Shown here one piece after another: positions 35,801-44,808 of a stretch of 64,000 nt of DNA; positions within the stretch are counted from its first letter, which is position 1; every line of letters begins with the position of its first letter. A model generated the notes under the pieces. It worked only from the letters and a program-made list of their open reading frames with translations. It searched no databases and was not told the origin of the DNA. The DNA comes from Thioploca ingrica (GTDB taxonomy: Bacteria; Pseudomonadota; Gammaproteobacteria; Beggiatoales; Beggiatoaceae), in assembly GCA_000828835.1 (NCBI GenBank), contig AP014633.1, positions 434,001 to 498,000 on the forward strand. Reading direction: 5' to 3'. Position numbers and translations under genes: made by a program.

Positions 35801-38179
35801 ACGGTGAGCTATCCATTAACTTGTAGCGGGTTATCTCAAGCTGCGGGTTTCACTTCGACACCCCAACCGGGTAGTTTGCTGGATTTAGGTAGCACTCCCA
35901 TTGGTAAAACGGTTACTGTCGATTTTAACATTACTGCAACGGGTAATTTACCTTTAGAAGTTAACTTGGCTGCTATCACCGGTGCTCAAGCAAATAATTT
36001 TCAGATTACTCAGCCGACTTTTCCTCTCATTCTCGCTGACGGTGCGCCAACAACGACAGCTACAACGACGATTACGGTGCAATGTACTCCAATTCAAGCT
36101 GGGACACATACCGCAGAATTAAAATTACGTACTAACGACACCACCATTCCTTCACCCATTTACAATTTACAATGTCAAGGGACAACCACCGCAGCGATAC
36201 CCATTTATGCTTCCATTCCAGCACCTCATCAGTCACTCGATCTGGGTAGCGGTGAAATCGGTCAGCCGCTGATTAATTCTTTAACTATATCAGAACAAGG
36301 CACAGCGACTTTAGAAGTATCGAGTAATCAAATCAGTGGGAAAAATGCCGACAATTTCCGCGTCATTCAAGGTGGTGCTCCCTTTTCATTACTGGATGGT
36401 AATCCTGAGCATACCCTGCTGATCCAATGTCTACCTCAACAACTCGGTGCACATACCGCTCGCCTAACGTTGAACACCAACGCGCCGGATAATTTAACGG
36501 TTTATTACGATTTAAGTTGTACGGGGTTACCAGCGGTTAAGCCGCCGGCTCCCCAAATTATTCTTTCTTATGATCGCGTCTATGAAGACAGTCCCGGTGG
36601 TACTTTTATCGGCAAATTAACCACAATTAATTCTAATAATCAAACTTACCAGTATACTTTGTTGAACGATGCTAATGGCCTATTTACGATACAAAATAAT
36701 GATGAATTACGCCTAGCCACAACGGCCCAACTAGATTTTGAAACTACCCCACGCTACACCATTGTAGTCCGTAGTACGAGTGCTAGCGGCTTATTATTAG
36801 ACCAGCGCTTTACCATTGCGGTGAATGATGTTCATGAAGCTCAGTTTTTAGGAAAAATTATCACTGAAACCGGTGTAGGTAAACAAGTCACTATCGATGC
36901 GGCAGAAAAAATCACGGTGATTGGATACATCCAACCGAGTCAAAAACATTTAGGACAATTAGCGAACCTGATAATGACTTATCATTGGACTCCTTATGAA
37001 GGTGGACTATCTTTGACAGTGCCAGTGACAATAGCGCGGCAAATTCCTTTAACAACCGATATGGAAATCACTTTATTTGAAGGTCGACTCATTGGACTAG
37101 CTGGTTTCTTTGAAGTCAGTTTAGGTTATCAACTAAAAGACGGTCAAAAATTTTCGGCTCCCATCGCGACGCTAGCAGTACGTCCTAATCGTCCACCCAC
37201 TCAAATTCAATTATCCAATCGGATTATCGCCGAAAATACCCCACCAGATACGGTAATTGGTTGGTTTACCACCACCGATCCCAATCAGACAGACTATTTT
37301 CGTTATGGTTTGATTGATAATACCGAGAGTTATTTCAAAATCGTCGGCAATCAATTGCGAACGAATAATTTTCGTTTAGATTATGAAAGTGGCACTGATT
37401 ATCCCATTACAGTGAGAAGTGTCGATAGTGGTGGCGCTTATGTGGACGAACATTTTGTGGTTCAAGTCACTGATCAAAAAGCGAGCGTAGTCAATCTTTA
37501 TCTGACTCAAAATGAAATAACTGAAGACAGTCCTGCTGGTACGTTAGTGGGTCGTTTATGGATGGATGGTTATGAACCAGGAACTTATACCTATGAAATT
37601 GCTACAACACCCGGTCCGTTTACTCTTAAAGGCGACTTACTGTTAATCGCTGCAGGCGTCCCACTTGATTTTGGAACTCAACCCTTTTATTCGATTGCGG
37701 TGCGGAGCCAACAACATGAAACCGGACAATCGATAGAAAAAATTTTTACGATTCATTGGCTCGATGATGTCGATGTTAATTATGTCGGTGAGGTATATAA
37801 TTTAAAGACAGGTCAACTTTTAGAACCCAGTTTGATTCAGGCGACGGATGATATTATGGTTAAAATACAATTATTTCCTGACCAAATTCATCATGGACAA
37901 GCGGTAGAATTATTCAGTGTGGCGCTGTGGCGTTCATTCGATGAAACCCAAAGTGTGACTTATATGCTGGAAAATAATACCTGGAAAGAATGGAATGGTG
38001 ACCTAAGCCATTTAGCTAGCATTCAATCGGTCACTTTACAAGATCATCACGACTTACTGCTTTGGCAAGGTCAATTGACTCATTTTAGCGGGGGACAATT
38101 TAGTGTTTTTATAGGCTATCGATTAATCTCCGGCGAGATAATTTATACGCTTAATCCTTTCAAGATTTCAGTACAGTAA
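32888..38179 (+). CDS. Very large mosaic secreted/surface protein
   Basis: A protein of 1763 residues with a signal peptide (cut near SSAASA). In order: a right-handed beta-helix part at about 30-300 (PGSLRRAILEACDD, repeated INSTF/NSTFS rungs) closed by a choice-of-anchor-Q-like DQRGFSRISPCDIGAVEA; a plant-type leucine-rich repeat block at about 335-540 (LQKLNLSHNQLSG, LALHNNQFSGPLPN); an FN3-like domain at about 545-635; a Pro-rich linker; five repeats of about 110 residues at 656-1215, each with LDLGS-x-x-IGK near the start and CTG/CSG/CQG at the end (ASPM/SPD2/Hydin-like); three cadherin-like units starting near 1222, 1436 and 1538; and two copies of an unassigned module at about 1318-1435 and 1635-1763. 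No LPXTG, autotransporter barrel or GEVT-type anchor is seen at the C terminus. An adhesive or matrix role is inferred. Confidence 0.85.
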   Translation: MKYFYLSIYIAFCLLVNLAISSAASACTQPSSITVGNTNNDGPGSLRRAILEACDDITIINFDPSLANQTILLTDVLLIEQGIHIINTQAKFLTISGGNATRVFKVRGGGSLELENVTIANGFGDYGGGIYVETTDILSKTVTIRKSTFLNNKATIDNGGAIYIDVRQVTIINSTFVSNEASNQGGAIYSNDGSITTITNSTFSQNTASAGGGIAASSGGTLLVRNTIIANNIPDDCSSVTTPLADDINNLISDDSCNHLSSPDKPLSGDPKLVTSLENNGGFTLTLALLSDSPAIDFGDPTVCSGVTEDQRGFSRISPCDIGAVEAIPFSCDTQADIPPAECMALVDFYDKTNGPSWNDSSSNNWKETLAPCGWSGINCEGGYVTEIVRENNNLISGNLPNLSNLNQLQKLNLSHNQLSGTLLSATFPTTLQVLMLGNNQFSGAIPTNLNLLINLQQLALHNNQFSGPLPNLSNLTQLQSLLLQNNQLDGEIPLSLSQLTGLTTLNLDYNKLTVDPTKTEFIGFLNNKNPNGLKTQTIPPFNVVATALSTTQIKLTWTPIPYTGDGGYYRAKCGTTSTDRSIKVKTVDKSANSITIDNLSAGTKYYCVVETYTPAHGEQQNDLTSLESLEVTVTTLTPPPPPPVQPPTDDPVIPAENTTLDLGSSVIGKSIQVNFNILKNKAVEIVNFNLSGDQKGDFDLLSPSFPVTVNNSNQGLTLSVQCTPSHHGPNTASLQLIPSDPAQTIPQYSLKCTGKQPAKYMSSPAPNSTIVIGHSLINQTISKTFSIGEGGEEDLQVGFIAITGPEANYFKVTTPTFPVTIADGSPDQIVTVTCTPPAFGDYTTTLQLSSSDTTQATPTYTLKCKGILPGTIDFVSTPLPKQTIDFGASLIGKPITVDLNITHEGSLDLVVDSIEFTGDNADSFKVLKPQLPIILSQNQNNQIITLQCLPSKVGMDRAILHLKTNDPDYPTVSYPLTCSGLSQAAGFTSTPQPGSLLDLGSTPIGKTVTVDFNITATGNLPLEVNLAAITGAQANNFQITQPTFPLILADGAPTTTATTTITVQCTPIQAGTHTAELKLRTNDTTIPSPIYNLQCQGTTTAAIPIYASIPAPHQSLDLGSGEIGQPLINSLTISEQGTATLEVSSNQISGKNADNFRVIQGGAPFSLLDGNPEHTLLIQCLPQQLGAHTARLTLNTNAPDNLTVYYDLSCTGLPAVKPPAPQIILSYDRVYEDSPGGTFIGKLTTINSNNQTYQYTLLNDANGLFTIQNNDELRLATTAQLDFETTPRYTIVVRSTSASGLLLDQRFTIAVNDVHEAQFLGKIITETGVGKQVTIDAAEKITVIGYIQPSQKHLGQLANLIMTYHWTPYEGGLSLTVPVTIARQIPLTTDMEITLFEGRLIGLAGFFEVSLGYQLKDGQKFSAPIATLAVRPNRPPTQIQLSNRIIAENTPPDTVIGWFTTTDPNQTDYFRYGLIDNTESYFKIVGNQLRTNNFRLDYESGTDYPITVRSVDSGGAYVDEHFVVQVTDQKASVVNLYLTQNEITEDSPAGTLVGRLWMDGYEPGTYTYEIATTPGPFTLKGDLLLIAAGVPLDFGTQPFYSIAVRSQQHETGQSIEKIFTIHWLDDVDVNYVGEVYNLKTGQLLEPSLIQATDDIMVKIQLFPDQIHHGQAVELFSVALWRSFDETQSVTYMLENNTWKEWNGDLSHLASIQSVTLQDHHDLLLWQGQLTHFSGGQFSVFIGYRLISGEIIYTLNPFKISVQ

Positions 38180-38198
38180 GTTAGGTTCTAGCAATGAA

Positions 38199-38217
38199 GG
38201 GTGTGCGATGCACACCC
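38199..38217. repeat. GGGTGTGC palindrome between convergent genes
   Basis: GGGTGTGC and GCACACCC form a perfect 8-bp stem with a 3-base loop, followed by TAC. It lies between the convergent surface-protein and epmB genes and could act as a two-way transcript end, although no T-run is present. Related GTAGGGTG-type hairpins occur at 45194-45218 and near 61080. Confidence 0.6.
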
Positions 38218-38248
38218 TACCTGGCTACAGAACTCATTGAGTTTTATC

Positions 38249-39250
38249 TTATAGAATCGGTTGTTTATAAGCCATTCCGGCGACTTCTTGCACCAACCTA
38301 GGCACGAGATAGCCAGGCAAAGCGATTCTCATTTGTTCTAAGAGGTGAAGAGCCGCTGCTTTCGATACCTCAAAATGGGTTGATCCTTGAACCCGATCGA
38401 GCCGGTGTAAATAATAAGGTAATACCCGATAATTAAACAACATTTCACTTAAATTAATTAAATGGGCTGCATTATCATTCACACCACGTAACAACACCGA
38501 TTGATTGAGAACCGTTACGCCGGCTGCAACCAAGCGTTGTAAGCCATAGCCAACTGATTCATCAATCTCATTGGCATGATTAGTATGGACAACCATAATC
38601 GGTTGTAATCGTGTTTGAGTTAATCCATTAAGTAACTCATGCGTCACCCGCTGGGGTAAAACAATGGGTAAGCGAGTGTGAAGGCGTAACCGTTGTAAAT
38701 GTGGAATTTGAGCCAGTTGGTGAAAGAGTTCGGCTAAGCGGTTATCAGTCCACGTTAATGGATCACCGCCGCTGAGGATGACTTCACCAATAGAAGAATC
38801 CGCTCGAATAAACTCCACAGCGGCTAATAAAGATGAGGTAGCCGAATAATTATAATGTTGACGAAAGCAATAGCGACAGTGAATAGCACAGGCGCCAGTC
38901 ACTATTAACAACACTCGTCCAGAATATTTGGCTAATAAATTGGGCACTTTCTCTGCTAATTTATCCCCGGTGGGATCCAAATTAAAAGTGGGTAATTGCC
39001 TTTGTTCTTCTGTAACCGGTAAGACTTGTCGTAATAAAGGATCATCCGGATCGCCTTTACGCATTCGTGCCACATAACTTCTGGGTACCCGTAAGGCAAA
39101 ACCGGGTTTCAATACCAGTGGTTGGGCTAACTGGCTCGGAGATAAATCTAATAATTGCAATAATTGCATTGGATCCCGAATCGCTTGACGTAATTCATGC
39201 TGCCAATCTGCTGGGGTAGTCTGCCAACGGGTTAACATTTCAGTTATCAT
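38249..39250 (-). CDS. epmB: EF-P beta-lysylation protein EpmB (lysine 2,3-aminomutase-like radical SAM enzyme)
   Basis: A protein of 333 residues. The radical-SAM cluster motif CAIHCRYCFRQHY is near residue 124, followed by EVILSGGDPLTW (SAM-binding GGD) and a PLP-lysine region towards the C terminus. The size (about 340 rather than 415 residues) and the N-terminal ADWQHELRQAIRDP indicate EpmB (YjeK) rather than a catabolic lysine aminomutase. It makes (R)-beta-lysine for attachment to EF-P. It is divergent from efp, 54 bases away. The partner ligase EpmA is not in the window. Confidence 0.93.
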   Translation of the reverse strand: MITEMLTRWQTTPADWQHELRQAIRDPMQLLQLLDLSPSQLAQPLVLKPGFALRVPRSYVARMRKGDPDDPLLRQVLPVTEEQRQLPTFNLDPTGDKLAEKVPNLLAKYSGRVLLIVTGACAIHCRYCFRQHYNYSATSSLLAAVEFIRADSSIGEVILSGGDPLTWTDNRLAELFHQLAQIPHLQRLRLHTRLPIVLPQRVTHELLNGLTQTRLQPIMVVHTNHANEIDESVGYGLQRLVAAGVTVLNQSVLLRGVNDNAAHLINLSEMLFNYRVLPYYLHRLDRVQGSTHFEVSKAAALHLLEQMRIALPGYLVPRLVQEVAGMAYKQPIL

Positions 39251-39304
39251 AGCTCACTTTTTTAATAGCATATCTGTTACCAGTTTTATTGTTAAGGAGT
39301 TATT

Positions 39305-39874
39305 ATGGCAGTTTTTAGTACGAATGAGTTTAAAAGTGGCTTGAAATTAATGATTGATGGTGATCCCTGTTCTATTATCGAAAATGAATTTGTTAAACCG
39401 GGTAAAGGGCAAGCCTTTAGCCGCGTCAAATTTCGTAATCTCAAAACCGGACGAGTAATCGAAAGAACTTTTAAATCCGGTGATACGGCAGAAGGGGCGG
39501 ATGTAGTAGAAACCAACATGGAATATCTTTATAACGACGGTGAGTTCTTTCACTTTATGGTAACTGATACTTATGAACAATATGCCGCTAGCAACGCGGC
39601 GGTTGGTGATTCGGTTAAATGGCTAAAAGGTCAAGAAAAATGTATCATTACGTTGTGGAATAATGACCCCATTGCAGTAACACCACCGAATTTTGTCGTT
39701 CTCGCTGTTACTGACACTGAACCTGGAGTACGTGGGGATACTTCGAGTGGTGGTAGTAAACCGGCGACTTTAGAAACCGGTGCCACAGTGCGAGTACCGC
39801 TCTTTGTTAATGTGGGTGATTTAATCAAAGTAGATACCCGTACCGGTGAGTATTTATCTCGTGCTAAAGAATAA
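39305..39874 (+). CDS. efp: Translation elongation factor P
   Basis: A protein of 189 residues with AAGGAG upstream. The loop at the tip reads [13 protein letters not shown]; Lys34 is the residue that receives beta-lysine in EpmA/EpmB organisms. Three beta-barrel domains are evident, with [10 protein letters not shown] in the first half and a late [23 protein letters not shown] signature. It relieves ribosome stalling at proline runs. The 1763-residue surface protein 1.1 kb away contains such a run (PPPPPPVQPP), a plausible client. Confidence 0.95.
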   Translation: MAVFSTNEFKSGLKLMIDGDPCSIIENEFVKPGKGQAFSRVKFRNLKTGRVIERTFKSGDTAEGADVVETNMEYLYNDGEFFHFMVTDTYEQYAASNAAVGDSVKWLKGQEKCIITLWNNDPIAVTPPNFVVLAVTDTEPGVRGDTSSGGSKPATLETGATVRVPLFVNVGDLIKVDTRTGEYLSRAKE

Positions 39875-40316
39875 CGACTAACACATTTATTTTCTCTACT
39901 AAAAGACCAGGTAGTCCAGACTACGTTGAATTTAAATTTATTTCAACTGTGCTACTTCTCATTGCCATTAAGTTAAGCTAAAAAATGTTCTCGAGTAGGA
40001 TGGGTAGAGTGAAACGAAACCCATCCTACGAAATTTCTTAACCTAATGGCAGTGGAGCTACTCCTGGTTAGAAATGCCGGTAAGCGAATTTGGAGTTTAA
40101 ATTTAATTAACACTAATTTAAACCCTATATACTTTTATCTTTTATAGAGATACAATTTTTGGCTATTTTATTAGACTAAAATCATTAAATAGCTAAAACA
40201 TCTCCCTTTCATGCAAATGGATTATACCGATTCACCGGCAAGTCTCTCATCTGCGGCATAGAAAAATTGAACAACTATTCTCCGTTTAAAAAGTAACTCA
40301 AAGGTTAAAGTTAACC
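39875..40316. other. 442-base intergenic region containing a MITE-like element
   Basis: Between efp and aat. It holds the element at 39959-40055 described separately, then an AT-rich stretch with TTTATAGAGATACAATTTT-like promoter sequence. No coding frame is supported on either strand. Confidence 0.6.
39959..40055. repeat. MITE-like element with GTAGGATGGG core
   Basis: Terminal inverted repeats ATTGCCATTAAGTTAAG (39961-39977) and CTTAACCTAATGGCAGT (40037-40053) enclose a hairpin made of GTAGGATGGG and CCCATCCTAC. The ends match those of the element at 8431-8501, but the core is quite different. About 97 bases, non-coding. Confidence 0.75.
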
Positions 40317-41033
40317 ATGCGTCGCCCCTATTGGATTCCTGCTCATGCGAGTCCTTATGATTTTCCACCGTTAGAACAGGCTTTAGAACATCCCGATGGA
40401 TTATTAGCGATTGGTGGAGATTTAACACCCAGTCGGATTATGGTCGCTTATCGTCAAGGTATTTTTCCCTGGTACAGCGAAGATCAACCGATTTTATGGT
40501 GGTCACCCAGTCAGCGACTCGTATTATTTCCAGAATGTTTAAAAATATCAAGAAGTTTAGCGAAAACACTTCGCCAAAATAAATTCACCGTGACAATGGA
40601 TCAAAACTTTGCACAAATCATTCAAGAATGTGCTGGTCCACGTCGTCATCAACCGGGCACTTGGATTACTGAAGATATAAAAATCGCTTACAGCCAACTA
40701 CACCATTACTATTTCGCTCATTCAGTTGAGACTTGGTATCAAGGACAATTAGTGGGCGGATTATATGGGGTAAGCTTAGGCAAAGTCTTTTTTGGTGAAT
40801 CCATGTTTAGTAAAATGAGTGATGCTTCCAAAGTCGCCTTGGTCTACCTGGTTCAACAACTACAACGGTGGGGATATGAATTGATTGATTGTCAGGTACA
40901 CACTCAACATTTACAAAAGCTAGGTGCAATAGAAATTTCACGTCGACACTATCGAACTTTATTGGATCGTTTAAGTGATCAAACTGGCAAAACCGGGATT
41001 TGGCAATTAGAAAGTCAAGAGATAGATTTATGA
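40317..41033 (+). CDS. aat: Leucyl/phenylalanyl-tRNA-protein transferase
   Basis: A protein of 238 residues. The family landmarks are WIPAHASPYDFPPLEQAL, PDGLLAIGGDLTPSRIMVAYRQGIFPWY, WWSPSQRLVLFPE, RRHQPGTWITEDIKIAY and LVGGLYGVSLGKVFFGESMFS, with LIDCQVHTQHLQKLGA at the end. It transfers Leu or Phe from tRNA to proteins with N-terminal Arg or Lys, marking them for ClpSAP degradation. Its TGA overlaps the ATG of bpt, so the two N-degron transferases are translated together. Confidence 0.95.
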   Translation: MRRPYWIPAHASPYDFPPLEQALEHPDGLLAIGGDLTPSRIMVAYRQGIFPWYSEDQPILWWSPSQRLVLFPECLKISRSLAKTLRQNKFTVTMDQNFAQIIQECAGPRRHQPGTWITEDIKIAYSQLHHYYFAHSVETWYQGQLVGGLYGVSLGKVFFGESMFSKMSDASKVALVYLVQQLQRWGYELIDCQVHTQHLQKLGAIEISRRHYRTLLDRLSDQTGKTGIWQLESQEIDL

Positions 41034-41743
41034 GCCAGAGTACTCATTTTAATCTCTATGCCACACCGCCGCATCAATGTAGTTATTTACCTTCCTTACA
41101 AGCCATGACGGTTTTTATTGATCCCCATTTTCCTAAAGATACTTCTTTGTATAATACATTGTCTCAACACGGGTTTAGACGCAGTGGTGAACATTTATAT
41201 CGTCCGCATTGCCACAGTTGTGAGGCTTGTATACCGGTACGGTTACCGGTACGATTGTTTAAACCACGGCGTAGCCAACGACGTATCTGGAAAAAGAATC
41301 AGGATTTAACGGTATCAGCCGTAGCTAAGCAATTCAACGGCGAACATTTTGATCTCTACTGTCGCTATTTGGCAGCACGTCATCCGGGTGCTGGAATGGA
41401 TAAACCTACGCCGGAAAGTTATATGCAGTTTTTAACCAGTAGCTGGTCAATGACCGTATTTTACGAATTTCGTTGGCAACGGCAATTACTCGCTATAGCA
41501 GTGGTCGATCAATTTGATAAAGGGTTATCCGCTGTTTATACCTTTTTTGATCCCGATTATCCTCACCGGAGTTTAGGCGTTTACGCCATTTTATGGGAAA
41601 TAGAACAAACCCAACATTTACAACGGGATTGGTTATATTTAGGCTATTGGATTAAAGAATGTCAAAAAATGTGTTATAAAATCGAATATCAACCCTTAGA
41701 ATACTACTTTAATGGCAGATGGCAAACCTTTCCTGGGGAGTAA
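41030..41743 (+). CDS. bpt: Aspartate/glutamate leucyltransferase (Bpt, ATE family)
   Basis: A protein of 237 residues from the ATG at 41030 that overlaps the aat stop; an earlier open frame to 41000 is not used. The N-terminal Cys cluster YRPHCHSCEACIPVRLPV is the hallmark of the ATE fold. It continues with RRIWKKNQDL, FLTSSWSMTVFYEF and a C-terminal GNAT-like half with FFDPDYPHRSLGVYAILWEIEQ and LYLGYWIKECQKM. It transfers Leu to N-terminal Asp or Glu. In many relatives infA follows; here folD does, after 138 bases. Confidence 0.93.
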   Translation: MSQSTHFNLYATPPHQCSYLPSLQAMTVFIDPHFPKDTSLYNTLSQHGFRRSGEHLYRPHCHSCEACIPVRLPVRLFKPRRSQRRIWKKNQDLTVSAVAKQFNGEHFDLYCRYLAARHPGAGMDKPTPESYMQFLTSSWSMTVFYEFRWQRQLLAIAVVDQFDKGLSAVYTFFDPDYPHRSLGVYAILWEIEQTQHLQRDWLYLGYWIKECQKMCYKIEYQPLEYYFNGRWQTFPGE

Positions 41744-41881
41744 AATAAAAGATTGCTCACTTACCTTGATTTAACGATAATAAAAGCTTAATGATATCCC
41801 GATCATCCATTGCTCCAATCGAAACTTATTTTACAAAAATATGGCGCCAATGACGTTATTAATTCAATGAAGGAACCCAGT

Positions 41882-42733
41882 ATGACTGCGAAACGATTGG
41901 ATGGCAAAGCTATTGCGGCACAGTTACGTCAACACATTCAACAACAGATACAAACTCGCCTTGAGCAAGGATTACGTCCACCCGGATTAGCCGTCATCCT
42001 GGTAGGAGACCATCACGCCTCACAAGTCTATGTGCGTCAAAAACAGAATGCTTGTCAGGAGGTGGGTATTGTTTCAAAAATATGGTCGTTATCAACAGCG
42101 GTTTCGTCAGCAGAACTGTTGGATTTACTGAATCAACTCAATGAAGATAATGAAATCGACGGCATTTTAGTACAATTGCCCTTGCCATCCCATATTGATA
42201 GCGAATTAGCCATTGAAAAAATTGTTCCTCATAAAGATGTGGATGGTTTTCACCCTTACAATGTGGGACGTTTAGCATTACGAATGCCGTTATTGCGTTC
42301 TTGTACGCCTAAAGGGGTAATGACATTACTGGCTCATACCCAGGTAAATTTGGAAGGATTAGATGCCGTTATCATCGGACAATCTCATATTGTAGGCCGC
42401 CCCATGGCACTGGAATTATTAGCGGCACGTTGTACGATTACGGTCTGTCATAGTCGCACTCGACAGTTAGCGGATAAAGTGCGCCAAGCGGATATTGTCG
42501 TGGCTGCCGTTGGTAAACCCAATTTAATTCAAGGCGATTGGATTAAACCCGGTGCCATTGTCATTGATGTGGGCATGAATCGCTTAACGGATGGGAAATT
42601 AGTGGGTGATGTAGATTTTGCCAGTGCTTCTCAACCAGCGAGTTGGATTACCCCCGTCCCAGGCGGAGTTGGCCCCATGACCGTAGCGAGTTTATTAGAA
42701 AATACTTTACAAGCAGCACAACATCATTCTTAA
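41882..42733 (+). CDS. folD: Bifunctional methylenetetrahydrofolate dehydrogenase/cyclohydrolase FolD
   Basis: A protein of 283 residues from the ATG at 41882 ([15 protein letters not shown]), with AAGGAA upstream. The open frame to 41810 adds atypical residues. The landmarks are [15 protein letters not shown] with the catalytic Lys, [28 protein letters not shown] and the NADP site [14 protein letters not shown], then [20 protein letters not shown]. It interconverts methylene-, methenyl- and formyl-tetrahydrofolate. Lone gene here, well separated from folB-folK. Confidence 0.95.
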   Translation: MTAKRLDGKAIAAQLRQHIQQQIQTRLEQGLRPPGLAVILVGDHHASQVYVRQKQNACQEVGIVSKIWSLSTAVSSAELLDLLNQLNEDNEIDGILVQLPLPSHIDSELAIEKIVPHKDVDGFHPYNVGRLALRMPLLRSCTPKGVMTLLAHTQVNLEGLDAVIIGQSHIVGRPMALELLAARCTITVCHSRTRQLADKVRQADIVVAAVGKPNLIQGDWIKPGAIVIDVGMNRLTDGKLVGDVDFASASQPASWITPVPGGVGPMTVASLLENTLQAAQHHS

Positions 42734-42789
42734 AGCGGGTGTTACCCAATCAATAAAGAGATTAACCCAGGTTTGCTAGGTAAGGCACG

Positions 42790-44442
42790 ATGGTCAAAGA
42801 AACTGAACATGAAGTATTAGATTTACTAGCACGTTTAAAAGCTTTAAATAAAATTGGGGTTGCGCTCTCTGCTGAGCGGAATGGCACGCGATTACTCGAA
42901 ATGATACTAGAAGAAGCTAAACGAATTGCCTTAGCAGATGGTGGAACACTCTATACTCGCACTGAAGACGATCGGCTTAGATTTGAAATCATGCTAACGG
43001 ATACGCTTAATATCCGTTCTGGAGGAACCAGTGGTATTCCCATTGCCTTGCCATCCTTACCCCTGTACGATGAAAATGGCAAACCGAATTTAGATAAAGT
43101 AGCGGTATGCACAGCGATTCGCGGTGAAACCATCAATATACCGGATGCCTATACCAGTCGGGAATTTGAATTCTCAGGTACCCAAGCTTTTGATAAAAAA
43201 ACCGGTTATCGCTCGAAATCTTTTCTCACGGTACCCATGAAAAATAACGAGGGTGAAGTCATTGGGGTATTACAATTAATTAATGCTCTCGATCCAATCA
43301 CCCGAGAAATTACCACCTTTGGTACCGCTGAACAAGAATTAGTTGAATCATTGGCTTCACAAGCGGCGGTTGCTTTAGTTAACCAACGACTCTTGGAAGA
43401 TCAACGCAAATTATTTGAATCTTTTATTGAATTGATTGCCACCGCGATTGACGATAAATCACCTTACACCGGCGGACATTGTCGGCGGGTACCAGAACTC
43501 ACCATGATGCTCGCTGATGCAGCGGCGAAAGTAACAATCGGTCCACTCAAAGATTTTACCATGACTGAAGAGGATCGCTATGAATTAAGAGTTGCCGGTT
43601 GGTTGCATGATTGTGGTAAGATCACTACACCAGAATATGTCGTTGATAAATCAACGAAACTAGAAACAATTTTTGATCGGGTTCACTTAATTAATACTCG
43701 CTTTGAAGTTCTCAAACGGGATGCTGAAATTGCCCTATTACGTAAACAATTAGCAGCTCAAACGCGTGGTGAAACCGTTGATATCAAAGCATTAGAAACT
43801 CAATTCGCCCAGCAAATTGCCACTTTGGCAGAGGAATGTCAATTTATCCAAAAATGCAATATGGGGAGTGAATTCATGGTAGAAGACGATAAAGAACGGG
43901 TGCGACAAATCGCTAAGCGACGTTGGGTCAATAAAAATGGCAAGATCACTGATTTTCTTACCGAAGATGAAATTTACAATCTGACGATTAATCGCGGTAC
44001 TTTAACCCCGGAAGAGCGACAAATTATTAATTATCATATTGTAGCGACGATTAATATGCTTGAAGCCTTACCTTATCCTAAATATCTGCAACGGGTACCC
44101 GAATTTGCCGGCGGACATCATGAGCGGATGGATGGTAAAGGTTATCCGAAAGGGTTAATTCGTGAACAAATGTCAGTTCAAGCGAGAGCGATGGGGATAG
44201 CCGATATTTTTGAAGCCTTAACCGCCCGCGACCGACCCTACAAAAAGCCAATGTCGCTTTCGCAAGCACTCACTATTTTAGGTCGGATGAAACAAGATAA
44301 TCACATTGATCCGGATTTATTTGATATCTTCATTTATGAAAAAATTTATTTGAAGTATGCTGAAAAATTTTTAGATCCAGAACAAATCGATGAAGTCGAT
44401 GTCACCCAATTACCCGGTTATAAACCATTAGTCACGTCTTAA
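42790..44442 (+). CDS. GAF-HD-GYP protein, putative c-di-GMP phosphodiesterase
   Basis: A protein of 550 residues. The GAF sensor occupies about residues 20-205 (LLEMILEEAKRIALADGGTL; KSFLTVPMKNNEGEVIGVLQLINA). The HD-GYP domain follows: FIELIATAIDDKSPYTGGHCRRV, the metal pair in GWLHDCGKITTPEYV near 272, and GGHHERMDGKGYPKGL near 440. HD-GYP enzymes hydrolyse c-di-GMP. The distance between HD and HHE-GYP is about 170 residues, roughly 100 more than usual, because of an inserted charged, partly coiled-coil segment (IALLRKQLAAQTRGETVDI onward). All listed catalytic motifs are intact. Confidence 0.88.
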   Translation: MVKETEHEVLDLLARLKALNKIGVALSAERNGTRLLEMILEEAKRIALADGGTLYTRTEDDRLRFEIMLTDTLNIRSGGTSGIPIALPSLPLYDENGKPNLDKVAVCTAIRGETINIPDAYTSREFEFSGTQAFDKKTGYRSKSFLTVPMKNNEGEVIGVLQLINALDPITREITTFGTAEQELVESLASQAAVALVNQRLLEDQRKLFESFIELIATAIDDKSPYTGGHCRRVPELTMMLADAAAKVTIGPLKDFTMTEEDRYELRVAGWLHDCGKITTPEYVVDKSTKLETIFDRVHLINTRFEVLKRDAEIALLRKQLAAQTRGETVDIKALETQFAQQIATLAEECQFIQKCNMGSEFMVEDDKERVRQIAKRRWVNKNGKITDFLTEDEIYNLTINRGTLTPEERQIINYHIVATINMLEALPYPKYLQRVPEFAGGHHERMDGKGYPKGLIREQMSVQARAMGIADIFEALTARDRPYKKPMSLSQALTILGRMKQDNHIDPDLFDIFIYEKIYLKYAEKFLDPEQIDEVDVTQLPGYKPLVTS

Positions 44443-44808
44443 ATAAATTGTGAGCAAAAACAGTTAACCAATCGATTTAGAGAAACCAATGATTTTACGT
44501 GTTAAGCGGGTGACGTTCAATGGTTTGAGTACCTCTCTTCGAGAGGAGAGGTCGATACAACCATTCGCTACGTCACCTTGGTTATAAAAGTGACAAATTG
44601 TGTTTTCAGTTTGGGCGGATTACTTTTGGCTTTTTATATCAATTACCCCTTAATTTATGAAATAACCTATTGTTATTTTTAATTAAAATAACTATAACCC
44701 CATTGATTTTAAGCAACGGAACAAAAATTGCCTATCCCTCTTTAATATCTAAAAGATCAACCTTACTTTAAGGGTTAAAGAATTTTTCAGTATTTAGGAG
44801 TAGAATCA
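44443..44808. other. 366-base intergenic region
   Basis: Between the HD-GYP and DUF2325 genes. It contains a small hairpin (CCTCTC at 44532-44537, GAGAGG at 44541-44546) without a T-run, and an AT-rich second half that probably carries the promoter of the next gene. Nothing else recognised. Confidence 0.5.
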
